Origin: Xanthobacteraceae bacterium | GTDB taxonomy: Bacteria; Pseudomonadota; Alphaproteobacteria; Rhizobiales; Xanthobacteraceae | DNA: 9,013 nucleotides | Assembly (NCBI GenBank): GCA_030043175.1 | Contig: JASHYD010000082.1 | Coordinates: 1-9,013, forward strand | Direction of reading: 5' to 3' | Shown here: piece after piece, positions 1 to 6,320 of the stretch | How positions within the stretch are numbered: position 1 is the first letter of the stretch | Layout of the letters: every line of letters begins with the position of its first letter | The notes under the pieces: model-generated | Told to the model about the DNA's origin: nothing | The model's database searches: none | The model's input: the letters and a program-made list of their open reading frames with translations, nothing else | Translations under genes and position numbers: made by a program

Positions 1-232
1 TGATGATGGTCTCCGGCTTGAGGATTTTCATCGCGTCCAACACCTCGGGAGCGAGGTGATAGAGCACCATAAACACCAGGCGATCGATATTGCTGACGGC
101 AACCCGCTTGGGCGCCCTACGCATCAGCACATTGAGCTGATGGCGAAGGACGAGAATTTCGGTTTGCAACGCTGCGCGCGGCCGCAACAGCCCCGTCGCT
201 GCGTACCAGATGAACTTGAGGAGATCACCCAT
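1..232 (-). CDS. Transposase/integrase-like protein, N-terminal part (runs off window)
   Basis: The gene is read on the minus strand from ATG at 232 and stays open for 77 codons to the edge of the window. It begins MGDLLKFIWYAATGLLRPRA, followed by EILVLRHQLNVLMRRAPKR, then NIDRLVFMVLYHLAPEVLDA and MKILKPETII. This pattern (leading hydrophobic helix, ExLxLRHQLNVLRR, DRLxF, LAPxVLDALKIxKPETxIRW) is the N-terminus of a family of integrase-core (DDE) transposase-like proteins common in Rhizobiales. The catalytic domain would lie beyond base 1 and cannot be seen, so I cannot say whether the element is intact. The start lacks a strong Shine-Dalgarno and the frame stays open a little upstream, so the exact start is uncertain. 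No terminal inverted repeat could be located. Family recognition is from memory of the conserved sequence, not a search. Confidence 0.75.
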   Translation of the reverse strand, partial: MGDLLKFIWYAATGLLRPRAALQTEILVLRHQLNVLMRRAPKRVAVSNIDRLVFMVLYHLAPEVLDAMKILKPETII

Positions 233-838
233 CGCGGTGATTATCAACCGATTCGCCAGTGATCGACAGCCGTTTTGAGTTTACGGTAGGGACAGGGATC
301 GTAGAACCGGCAAATCGCGCTCATCAACCTGCGCAACATCCACCGTGCTGGCGCGGGCATGACCTCAAGAATGGGACGCGCGACAGCTGTGCAGAGGGTC
401 GCACGTGAGAGTGGCTTTCAACGCAAGCCTGGCGATTCGTCGTGAAAGCGCTAGTGAAATCTCTGCCGGCGGAAGGCGCCGCACGATAGTGCGATCAGTG
501 GAGTGCGCGAATAATTCTGAGCAAGCGGCACGTGTTCGGGTCGGGGTTACGACGATCAAGATTGAAGACCCATACACTTCGGCGTCAAGATCACCAATAC
601 GCTCTCGCAGCAGCTCATGCCACCCACCGAATGGCCGATCGCCAAAACGACATGGTGCGCTCCCGTATCGGAGGCTTGGCGCGTCACGGACAGAACCGCT
701 CAACGGGCCCCTATATCGGGCCAACAGCCACCCATAAAGGCTGGCTCCGGGACAGGAGTCTCGAAGCCGGCCCTCGCGCCTCTTTTCTAGAAAACTGCTC
801 CTCAAAGCCGGACGAGGCCGCTTTCGCACAAACGAACC
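233..838. other. About 600 bases without a confident gene; possibly decayed coding sequence
   Basis: Open frames exist here but none gives a recognisable protein. On the minus strand, stretches such as GAHHVVLAIGHSVGG (around 625-670, one frame) and HELLRERIGDLDAEVYGSS (around 550-620, next frame) look protein-like and would join across a frame change. This suggests a decayed gene transcribed in the same direction as the upstream MCDYSLHG gene. A 39-codon minus-strand frame from about 360 to 241, ending in RFYDPCPYRKLKTAVDHWRIG-like sequence, is also open but unrecognised. I see no RNA gene, terminator or clear inverted repeat. Confidence 0.35.
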
Positions 839-1264
839 TTAAAGCGCCGGAACAAGCTGCTCGCTTTCGGTCGCTTCCTTTGGCGCAAGTTGCTTCGGTG
901 GCAATTGGAGAACAGTCACGTGCTGCCCTTGATGGAGATCGGTCAGCAAAACGATCGTGCCATTCACGAATTCCAGAGCATCGTGGTGTGTCGTCGGTTG
1001 GTCTTTGTTAATCTGCTGGAAGCGGGCGACCGTCCCGCCGAGCTTGCCGAACCGGGAATTCGGTAGCAGCCAGCCCAGCAGGCTATGCCGCCGAGCTTCC
1101 GCCTTGAAGGCGAGCTCAGTGCCGGGCAGTAGACACACTGCAACTTTCGGCTTTCCGGCTGCGCAAAAGCCACGGGTACTGGTGCCTGGGAATTTCGTTG
1201 TGATGAGATGATCTCCAACCTCCGCAGGCCGCGACGCGATACCGTGCAAGCTGTAGTCGCACAT
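839..1264 (-). CDS. Conserved small protein of unknown function (MCDYSLHG family), under a fluoride riboswitch
   Basis: 141 residues, start MCDYSLHGIASRPAEVGD. The start ATG at 1264 is preceded by the strong Shine-Dalgarno AGAAGGAG at a suitable distance. I recognise the family only as a conserved hypothetical protein seen in Rhizobiales; no function is known to me. Visible conserved-looking blocks are the N-terminal CDYSLHG, a VCLLPGTELAF block (about residues 43-53), ARFQQIN (80-86) and THHDALEFVNG (92-102). There is no signal peptide or membrane helix, so it is probably cytoplasmic. C2, C34 and C44 and the HH pair at 93-94 could bind metal, but this is speculation. It is the first gene downstream of the 1538-1588 riboswitch and its terminator, on the same strand, after a leader of about 220 bases, so fluoride-controlled transcription is the likely regulation. 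The C-terminal 20 residues are low in conservation-like pattern. Confidence 0.75.
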   Translation of the reverse strand: MCDYSLHGIASRPAEVGDHLITTKFPGTSTRGFCAAGKPKVAVCLLPGTELAFKAEARRHSLLGWLLPNSRFGKLGGTVARFQQINKDQPTTHHDALEFVNGTIVLLTDLHQGQHVTVLQLPPKQLAPKEATESEQLVPAL

Positions 1265-1485
1265 TGATGGCGCTCCTTCTCTCTGTTAGAAGCGGTGTTC
1301 CTCTTCTTTGCGGTCGCGTTCCGACTCGAAGTAGCCCGGTTGCGATCGCGAGTTGCAGCGGATATCGCAGCAGGGAGGTGCAGGTCGTACATCACGCCAA
1401 ACACCTCGTCAGCGGGCGCGGAACGATTGGACCACGAAGTCTTCGTTCCGGGAGCGGAGCAGCTTCGCAGGCTGCATCACTCAAC

Positions 1486-1508
1486 AAAAAACCCGCCTGC
1501 GGCGGGTT
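1486..1508 (-). terminator. Intrinsic terminator, expression platform of the 1538-1588 riboswitch
   Basis: Read on the minus strand, an 8-bp perfect stem AACCCGCC / GGCGGGTT closes a three-base loop and runs into a T-tract (six T at 1491-1486, two of them in the stem). It lies between the riboswitch and the 1264 gene, the position expected of a riboswitch-controlled terminator. The segment GGTGGGA (plus-strand 1519-1525) can pair either with the aptamer 3' end TCCTACC (1538-1544) or, as GGTGGG, with the terminator's 5' arm CCCGCC (1501-1506). This is a plausible anti-antiterminator/antiterminator switch that allows read-through when fluoride is bound. Confidence 0.8.
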
Positions 1509-1537
1509 CCATGCATGGTCCCACCACGATCGTCCGC

Positions 1538-1588
1538 GGTAGGAGTCATCAGCCTTTCGGCAGCGACGGGCGACTCCATGCCCTGACC
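1538..1588 (-). promoter_or_regulatory. Fluoride riboswitch (crcB motif), divergent core
   Basis: On the minus strand the P1 stem GGGC/GCCC encloses AUGGAGUC. A short linker follows, then the stem GCC-GAAA-GGC and the 3' hallmark GGCUGAUGACUCCUACC. The loop GGAGUC and 3' GACUCC give a 6-bp pseudoknot, as in known fluoride aptamers. It differs from the other three copies because the linker reads GUCGCU where the consensus and its siblings have AAC before the second stem, so ligand binding may be altered. It is followed by a terminator and the MCDYSLHG gene. Confidence 0.85.
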
Positions 1589-1589
1589 G

Positions 1590-1619
1590 TTGATACCAAC
1601 TTCTAGCCATGGCCGTCAA
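1590..1619 (-). promoter_or_regulatory. Sigma70-type promoter for the riboswitch-MCDYSLHG transcript
   Basis: On the minus strand a -35 box TTGACG (plus 1614-1619) is followed by 18 bases and a -10-like TATCAA (plus 1590-1595). Transcription would begin at the 5' edge of the fluoride aptamer, the expected arrangement. The boxes are only partial matches to consensus. Confidence 0.5.
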
Positions 1620-2077
1620 GGGACACCTTCTAATGATAGTTGGCTTTGATTCAGCGCATTGGACCTTTCGTTGAGCGCGGTAGCGGCACAGCAAAAAGCA
1701 GGTGACGTTCCGAGACGAGAACATAGTCTAGGCAACGCTCTCGTACCATTCTCGAGCGGCATAACCATTCGCCGTGTTCCATGACAGCGCGAGTCGAGGA
1801 TATCGAAGGCGTCGCCGATCCTGAGCGCATTGCCAGGCGTTCGTGAGGACTCTCTTCTGCGGAAGAGCGCTGAAGCGGCCCTGTTCAAGTGGCGGAGCTG
1901 GGGGACCAGGCAGAGGGCAGACACCGCTGTCGCGATTCGCGTCAGATCTGCCGTTCAAAGCCACGCAACTCCGCCACATGCTGCGCGTATGGTCGGACGG
2001 CAACAACGTCGCCGTCGCTTCGAGAATTGTCACGATAGGCAACGGAGTTGTCGCGTCAACAACCGATCACACATGCG
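1620..2077. other. Stretch without a recognisable gene
   Basis: Between the rsbX-like pseudogene stop and the promoter at 1590-1619 there are open frames on both strands, but none shows a family signature, a good Shine-Dalgarno or coherent codon use. On the minus strand protein-like fragments switch frame (for example SDGDVVAVRPYAQHVAELRG at about 1950-2015, then a stop). This fits decayed sequence continuing the pseudogene block to its right. I see no terminator, RNA gene or repeat. Confidence 0.35.
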
Positions 2078-2763
2078 CTACCACTTGCCGACCAGGACGG
2101 TGGCATCGTCTCGCCGGCGGCTGAAATCCCGGTACAGTACGGCTGCGATGAGGGTCGGATCCGCGGCCACCAAATTCGGATAACGATCAAGCGTCCAACG
2201 CGTGCTAACTCCATCCGAACATAATATGACGAGGCCGCCCTCGAAAGGGTATTGGAAGACTGTTTTCGCACGTTATATCCTACAGTTCCGGGCATAGATA
2301 CCATGCGCCGGAGTTCATTTCTGGAGACAAGCACGCCGGCGACGTTGCCGATTCCTCCGAAGGTAACTTGCGGCAAATGAGGGTCGTAGCGTGCCATCGA
2401 AACCGCCGCGCAGCGTGTCCATCGCAATCCGCCGTGGATGTAGTCGATAAGGGTCGAGACCTGATGGCCACGAAACTGTCGAAACAGTCGCACAGCGTCC
2501 GCGAGACAGGCTTGCACATTTGCCATACCACGCCCCCTATCAAGGGCGAGGATTTGGATGCCGTCCCCGTCTTCATCGGGGGCAAAGCCCACGAGCAATT
2601 CACCCCCGCGGGCGTGCTTTACCAAGTTGGTGGCAAGCTCGGTCGCCACAAGGGCCGCCCGTCCCGCGTCAACCTCATTGAAGCCCTGCTGCCTCGCAAT
2701 GGCCACCACGTCCCGCCGCGCCTCCGCGACTTGACTTCCATCGTTGACGGCCACGGAGATCAT
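2078..2763 (-). pseudogene. RsbT-like ATPase + RsbX/SpoIIE-like phosphatase fusion, deleted and frameshifted
   Basis: Intact relatives pair an anti-sigma-type histidine-kinase-like ATPase domain (RsbT/RsbW fold) with a PP2C-type phosphatase domain related to RsbX/SpoIIE, and act in stressosome-type partner switching. Read from ATG 2763, the N-terminus shows ATELATNLVKHA (N-box with E and N) and ALDRGRGMANVQACLAD (G1 box). It then jumps directly at about 2497 into AVRLFRQFRGHQVSTLID, part of the phosphatase domain. The ATPase G2 box and the phosphatase N-terminus, probably 100 or more residues, are missing. After TVGYNVRKQ (about 2260) the frame must shift to continue as FQYPFEGGLVILCSDGVSTR, then WTLDRYPNLVAADPTLIAAV and YRDFSRRRDDATVLVGKW, stopping at TAG 2080-2078. 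The ATG overlaps the upstream rsbT-like stop (TGATG), an arrangement that suggests former translational coupling. Both lesions make an active product unlikely. Confidence 0.8.
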
Positions 2764-3175
2764 CACGATTTCCAACGCACGACGGTCACCTTGGTGCCAA
2801 TTCCCGCTTTTGCCTCGATCGAAAAGTCATTTTATCAGCCGTCGCGCTCCGCCAAGCCCGAGGCCGAGCCCGATCCCGTTGTGAAACCATCCTTCAGAGC
2901 CGCCTGAATGTCTGGAATACCGGGAGCTTGGCCTTCAAAGGCCAGTCGCACACCGCGTCGACCATCGCCCTCGATCACTTCCGGGCAAACTTTACCCTCT
3001 TCGGCACAATCCGCGACATAGCGCGCAAGCTCGCTTGCAGCGGCTATGACCTTGGTCTGATCGACAAGGCTCAATCCGGCCGCCCCCATGAGCGTGCGGG
3101 TCTGCCGGCCCATAACGTCGCTGAGGCAATGTGGGTGACGAGCACCTGACTGACTCCAATCAGGAAGGCATTGCC
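2763..3175 (-). pseudogene. rsbT: RsbT-like anti-sigma/switch kinase, multiple frameshifts
   Basis: RsbT is a serine kinase/switch protein of the GHKL ATPase fold that works with RsbS/RsbR stressosomes. The readable core, about 2875-3120 on the minus strand, is QTRTLMGAAGLSLVDQTKV, then IAAASELARYVADCAEEGKV, then LAFEGQAPGIPDIQAALKDG and FTT. The rest needs frame changes: upstream VLVTHIASA joins DVMGRQ near 3120; GIGLGLGLGGARRL (the glycine-rich G2 loop) lies in another frame near 2875; and NDFSIEAKAGIGTKVTVVRW lies in a third frame after about 2835, ending in TGA 2765-2763. Two functional residues are also changed: the N-box reads ELARY where the family has ELARN, and the G1 box reads EGQAPGIPD where EDRGPGIPD is usual. 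Several frameshifts plus these substitutions make this a pseudogene. No rsbS or rsbR is seen upstream; the Nudix gene lies there instead. The 5' boundary is approximate. Confidence 0.8.
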
Positions 3176-3275
3176 TTACGCCACCATCAAGACGCTCGCG
3201 CGAGGCTACGCGCGGAAATCGCAGTAGCTGCTGCGAACGCCTCAGTTCTCTTGGTCCTTCCCGGCGCACCGGCAT

Positions 3276-3998
3276 CTAGTCCCGAAAGATCGCGGCGAAC
3301 TCTCCAACAACTTTGAGGTAGAGCTGGCGCTTGAAAGAAGCAGCAAGCTCGCTAAGCTCCTCCAGCGGAACCCACCGCCAGGCGTTGAACTCGGGATGTT
3401 CACCGGCGAGATCGATATCGCGATCCGGGCCTTTGAAGAGCATCACGAACCATTTTTGCCGCTGGCCTTTCCAGCGTCCGCCCCACGCCGTGCGCGCGAG
3501 CTCCTGAGGCAAGTCGTAATAGAGCCAACCTCGGCTTTCCGCGATGATCTCTGCGTTGGCCGTCCCGATCTCCTCTTTCAACTCACGGAGCACCGCCTGG
3601 CGAGGCGTTTCCCCCGCATCGATGCCGCCCTGCGGCATCTGCCATGCCTCGTGCGGCACATCTGCGCGGCGGCCGATGAATACTTCACCCCGATCGTTAA
3701 GCAGCATGATGCCAACGCCGGGCCGATAATCATCGGTTGATGGCTCCTGCTGTTGGCTCGTCTCCGCCGTCTCTGAATTGATTCGCAGTTGCACCCTGAT
3801 TACGTCAAACATCTCCAGCATCTCACGTTCGTCGACGCCGTCCGCGCGCATGAGGAGACGGATCTCCGGCTCGCCCAGAAGCATCACCAAGTCGGGCTCG
3901 GCTGTGCCAGGACTCGTTGCGGGTTTGCGCCGAGGTCTGGCGCAGCTCGTTGTGTTGGTCGAATCGCTCGCCGCGGACTTTGCTCTTGGTTTTTTCAT
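3276..3998 (-). CDS. RppH-like Nudix hydrolase with an extra N-terminal segment, under a fluoride riboswitch
   Basis: 240 residues from ATG 3998, chosen because AAAGGAG sits 7 bases upstream; the frame is open further upstream but that would cross the riboswitch. From residue 91 it matches RNA pyrophosphohydrolases: YRPGVGIMLLNDRGEVFIGR, then AWQMPQGGIDAGE. The Nudix box G124-x5-E130-x7-R138-E139-L-K-E142-E143-I-G145 is complete, with Glu residues expected to bind Mg. WGGRWKGQRQKWF and EFNAWRWV are typical of RppH, which removes pyrophosphate from RNA 5' ends or from dinucleoside polyphosphates. Usual RppH length is about 160 residues; the first 90 here are extra: a basic, Ser/Thr-rich stretch, then LLGEPEIRLLMRADGVDE and MLEMFDVIRVQLR, which resembles a small conserved rhizobial helical segment. 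It may be an RppH paralogue rather than the housekeeping copy. Translation is probably controlled by the riboswitch at 4041-4090. The decayed rsbT-like genes follow on the same strand. Confidence 0.9.
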   Translation of the reverse strand: MKKPRAKSAASDSTNTTSCARPRRKPATSPGTAEPDLVMLLGEPEIRLLMRADGVDEREMLEMFDVIRVQLRINSETAETSQQQEPSTDDYRPGVGIMLLNDRGEVFIGRRADVPHEAWQMPQGGIDAGETPRQAVLRELKEEIGTANAEIIAESRGWLYYDLPQELARTAWGGRWKGQRQKWFVMLFKGPDRDIDLAGEHPEFNAWRWVPLEELSELAASFKRQLYLKVVGEFAAIFRD

Positions 3999-4004
3999 GC
4001 CGAT

Positions 4005-4040
4005 GCTCCTTTCGTTACAGCTGCGCACAGCAGCGCCGGC
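4005..4040 (-). promoter_or_regulatory. Riboswitch expression platform: sequesterable ribosome binding site
   Basis: On the minus strand the aptamer's 3' end CUCCU is followed by a small hairpin (CUGC/GCAG) and then AAAGGAG, the Shine-Dalgarno of the Nudix gene. CUCCU can pair perfectly with AGGAG. The same CUCC is the pseudoknot strand of the fluoride aptamer, so fluoride binding would free the ribosome binding site and allow translation. No poly-T terminator is present in this leader, in line with translational control. The pairing is read from sequence; the mechanism is inference. Confidence 0.6.
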
Positions 4041-4090
4041 GTAGGAGTCATCAGCCTCGCGGCGTTCTAGGGGGTACTCCATCCCCTCTG
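4041..4090 (-). promoter_or_regulatory. Fluoride riboswitch (crcB motif)
   Basis: On the minus strand: P1 GGGG-AUGGAGUA-CCCC, linker CUAGAAC, stem GCC-GCGA-GGC, then GGCUGAUGACUCCUAC. The P1 loop GGAGU pairs with 3' ACUCC. This is an excellent match to the fluoride aptamer consensus, including the AAC linker. It lies in the 121-base gap between the GTPase stop (4120) and the Nudix start (3998). A weak possible promoter, TTGAGC (plus 4118-4123) with CTAAAA/TAAAAA (plus 4093-4099), overlaps the GTPase stop, so the Nudix gene may have its own promoter as well as read-through. Confidence 0.92.
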
Positions 4091-4119
4091 TTTTTTTAGG
4101 AGGGCGATTCCCTGTCAGC

Positions 4120-6102
4120 TCAACATTTTGCCCTCGTGTCGGTGCACAGCACAGGCCCTTCAGCGCCGCCCCAGATACTCCCATCGCGGTGCGCTGCCCC
4201 AGCGATCTCGGTGCGATAGCCGACTAACGCCGTTTTGAGCGCCGCGACACGGGCGATCTCAGATTCAACTTCAAAAGCTCTAGCGCGGCGGCGTTCCAAT
4301 GTTGCGAGGATCACGGCCTTTGTGGCGCCCATTGCATCGTCGAGCCGCTCCTCGAACTGTGATCTTGCCTTCCGAAAAGTGTCGTTCAGGCTTTGGAGAA
4401 TTGCCCAATGTAGGCTGCCAACATTACGGCGCGCAAGCTCGTTCGTCTGCCTGATCAGGCGCGTGCGCAGGCGCGCGCGACGGTGCTCCCAACGCAGCAG
4501 GCGGTCGAGGACCCTGCTTGGGTCCGGAATCAATGTCTCTTGAACATGCTGAGTCACCCAATAAGGATCGTTGGTCAATTCGAACGAGCTGTCCTCGGAA
4601 CTCCGGTAGAACTCGGTCTCGAAGATGTTGGCTGCAGCTCTTCGTACGTCATTGATCAATTCTTGGAGCCGCCGCTGGTGAGTTGAAAACGCAGAATTCG
4701 CCGCCGCGGCGAAAGAATCGATGAATCGCTCGCGAGCTGCATCAAAGACGGTCTCAAGCGCAGCCCCAAGCACGCTTTGCACCCCCTCGATCCACCTTGG
4801 TGAGCAAGCTTCAGGAAGTTCGCGATCAATGACCTTCGACAATTCGGCGCACACGTCCTCATAAAGGCTGTCTGCTCGGGACCTCAAGTCCGCGAGCAAG
4901 CGACGTTGCTCGCCGGCCAGGAGATCGTCGACTGTCCCTCTCTGTCCCTCGATGGAGCTCAGCGCCTGCTCGAATTGTTGCGACCTCGAAGACAACTCGC
5001 CTAGGGGCATTTCAAGCGTCTTCATCCGTAGATCGAGTGTTGCCGCTGTTTCGGCGAGAATGTCTTCGGCCTTCTTTGAAATGGCCCGCGTCAGTGTTTC
5101 GGTCTTATCGGCGGCCAAATACTGGCTCAGATAGTCCTCAATTGCGCGAAGGCCGCTGGAGTCGATGTCATTCCGATTGCCGCGACGCTTGCCATCCAAC
5201 CCATCTCGCGCCGAGACGCTGAAGATAATCGAGCCCGAAGACCAAAGACCGTTCTGTTTCAATACATCGCGTAAGAAATCAATGAGGCGCGCCCGCTCCT
5301 CAACGCGTACATAGTCAGCTTTATTCATTATGAACAGAATCTTGGCAACCTTCGAGTCGAGGCGGCGCAGATAGTCGAGTTCGGTTTCGGTGATCGGCGG
5401 GTCGGGCGATACGACAAACACCGCCGCATCGCATTCCGCGAGAACCCGGAGAGCCGCTTCGGTATTGTGGCGAAAGGTGGACCCTACGCCAGGGGTGTCA
5501 ATCAACACCGTATTGTCGGCAAGTACAGGTGCGGGATAAAAAACCTCGACGCGATCGACGCGAAGCGCATTTTTCGGGTTTGCCTCTTCTGCAACGAAGC
5601 GAAATAGAAATTCCCTGATCGCGTCAGGATTATCTGCCGACAACTCCTGCGCGGGCCGACCATCGGCGAAACGAACACACACAGACGGCGACGAGCGCCA
5701 CGAAATAAAAATCGGCACCGCCGTCAGCGGTACGACGGCCATGGGCAGGAGCGGAGCACCGAGCAGTGCGTTGATGAAGGTGCTCTTGCCGCGCTTGAAT
5801 TGACCAAGCACGGCCAACTGAAGTCGACTGTGCCGAAGACGTCCGCGCAGCGAGTCAAATCGGACAATGAGCGACGCGTTCTCCCTAGCCGCATCTCTAA
5901 GGGTGGCGGCTGCGTGATCCAAATACGCAGAGAGGCAGAGGGAGCGGGCGCGCTTGATCGCCCCGTCGGCATCGTCTATCGCCACTTCCGCGCAACGGCC
6001 CGTCTTGACAAACTCTGTCAATGCGACCGGTCGCTCGTTGCGTTGCGGATTGAGGAGGGCGTCCTGGGCCGAACCCTGGCCCCCTTCGACAGAGGTGCCC
6101 AT
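4120..6102 (-). CDS. Dynamin-like GTPase, under a fluoride riboswitch
   Basis: 660 residues from ATG 6102, with GAGGCAAGGA just upstream. A longer frame from TTG 6204 is rejected because it would begin inside the riboswitch terminator's T-tract; GTG 6135 is possible. GTPase motifs: G1 GQFKRGKST (residues 100-108), likely G2 Thr in PLTAVP (about 127), G3 DTPG (202-205), G4 NKAD (260-263), G5 SARD (297-300). This order, with GQFKRGKSTxINALLG and IDTPGVGS, is that of bacterial dynamin-like/large GTPases that act on membranes. The remaining roughly 350 residues are charged, probably largely helical, without a clear membrane span, as expected for a stalk or assembly region. Bacterial dynamins are linked to membrane fusion, repair or stress protection; the role here is unknown. 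It is the first gene after the riboswitch at 6233-6283 and ends 30 bases before the next one. No base-composition oddity is obvious. Confidence 0.9.
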   Translation of the reverse strand: MGTSVEGGQGSAQDALLNPQRNERPVALTEFVKTGRCAEVAIDDADGAIKRARSLCLSAYLDHAAATLRDAARENASLIVRFDSLRGRLRHSRLQLAVLGQFKRGKSTFINALLGAPLLPMAVVPLTAVPIFISWRSSPSVCVRFADGRPAQELSADNPDAIREFLFRFVAEEANPKNALRVDRVEVFYPAPVLADNTVLIDTPGVGSTFRHNTEAALRVLAECDAAVFVVSPDPPITETELDYLRRLDSKVAKILFIMNKADYVRVEERARLIDFLRDVLKQNGLWSSGSIIFSVSARDGLDGKRRGNRNDIDSSGLRAIEDYLSQYLAADKTETLTRAISKKAEDILAETAATLDLRMKTLEMPLGELSSRSQQFEQALSSIEGQRGTVDDLLAGEQRRLLADLRSRADSLYEDVCAELSKVIDRELPEACSPRWIEGVQSVLGAALETVFDAARERFIDSFAAAANSAFSTHQRRLQELINDVRRAAANIFETEFYRSSEDSSFELTNDPYWVTQHVQETLIPDPSRVLDRLLRWEHRRARLRTRLIRQTNELARRNVGSLHWAILQSLNDTFRKARSQFEERLDDAMGATKAVILATLERRRARAFEVESEIARVAALKTALVGYRTEIAGAAHRDGSIWGGAEGPVLCTDTRAKC

Positions 6103-6202
6103 CGATCCTTGCCTCGCTTCGCCTGGCGCCGTCACGTCTATCCGCTCGCTCCTTGGCTTCCTGCCACAGCGCGCGCGTCCGGATTCGGGAGAATGCGGGT
6201 GC

Positions 6203-6221
6203 AAAAACGCCCCGAACCGCC
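6203..6221 (-). terminator. Riboswitch-controlled terminator (3' arm and T-tract) before the GTPase gene
   Basis: On the minus strand GGCGGTTCGGGGC is followed by GTTTTT. This arm is complementary to GCCCCCGTAAACCGCC inside the aptamer (plus 6254-6269): GGCGGTT pairs with AACCGCC and GGGGC with GCCCC. The terminator can therefore form only if the aptamer is unfolded. Fluoride binding should prevent it and allow the GTPase to be transcribed. Pairing is visible in the sequence; the switching logic is inferred from known fluoride riboswitches. Confidence 0.7.
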
Positions 6222-6232
6222 AGATATCACGC

Positions 6233-6283
6233 GGTAGGAGCCATCAGCCTTGCGGCGGTTTACGGGGGCACTCCATCCCCGAC
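6233..6283 (-). promoter_or_regulatory. Fluoride riboswitch (crcB motif)
   Basis: On the minus strand: P1 GGGG-AUGGAGUG-CCCC, linker CGUAAAC, stem GCC-GCAA-GGC, then GGCUGAUGGCUCCUACC. The loop GGAGU pairs with GCUCC (one G-U) as the pseudoknot. A strong consensus match including the UAAAC linker. It heads the dynamin-like GTPase transcript. Confidence 0.93.
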
Positions 6284-6291
6284 GATCGGCA

Positions 6292-6320
6292 AACATAAGC
6301 TTCGGGCGCGGAACACGCAA
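6292..6320 (-). promoter_or_regulatory. Sigma70-type promoter for the riboswitch-GTPase transcript
   Basis: On the minus strand TTGCGT (plus 6315-6320), a 17-base spacer and TATGTT (plus 6292-6297). The predicted start falls at about 6285, immediately before the aptamer, which supports the assignment. Both boxes are 4/6 matches. Confidence 0.55.

Noticed and set aside
964..1404. 146-codon minus-strand open frame.
   Set aside because: Overlaps the MCDYSLHG gene in another frame and its leader; composition is Arg/Thr-rich without family signature.
2368..2907. 179-codon plus-strand open frame.
   Set aside because: Antisense to the two RsbT-like pseudogenes, whose minus-strand frames carry clear GHKL ATPase and PP2C motifs.
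3736..3760. Plus-strand GGTTGATGGCTCCTGC resembles the 3' hallmark of a fluoride riboswitch.
   Set aside because: It lies inside the Nudix coding sequence, on the opposite strand, and lacks a matching P1 hairpin and GGAGU loop upstream; taken as chance.
3999..4184. Extension of the Nudix frame upstream to ATG 4184 (302 residues).
   Set aside because: It would read through the riboswitch and overlap the GTPase 3' end; ATG 3998 has a strong Shine-Dalgarno.
6103..6204. Longer GTPase start at TTG 6204.
   Set aside because: The codon lies in the T-tract of the riboswitch terminator and has no ribosome binding site; ATG 6102 fits better.
5800..6237. 145-codon plus-strand open frame.
   Set aside because: Antisense to the start of the GTPase gene, no recognisable protein; a shadow of GC-rich coding sequence.
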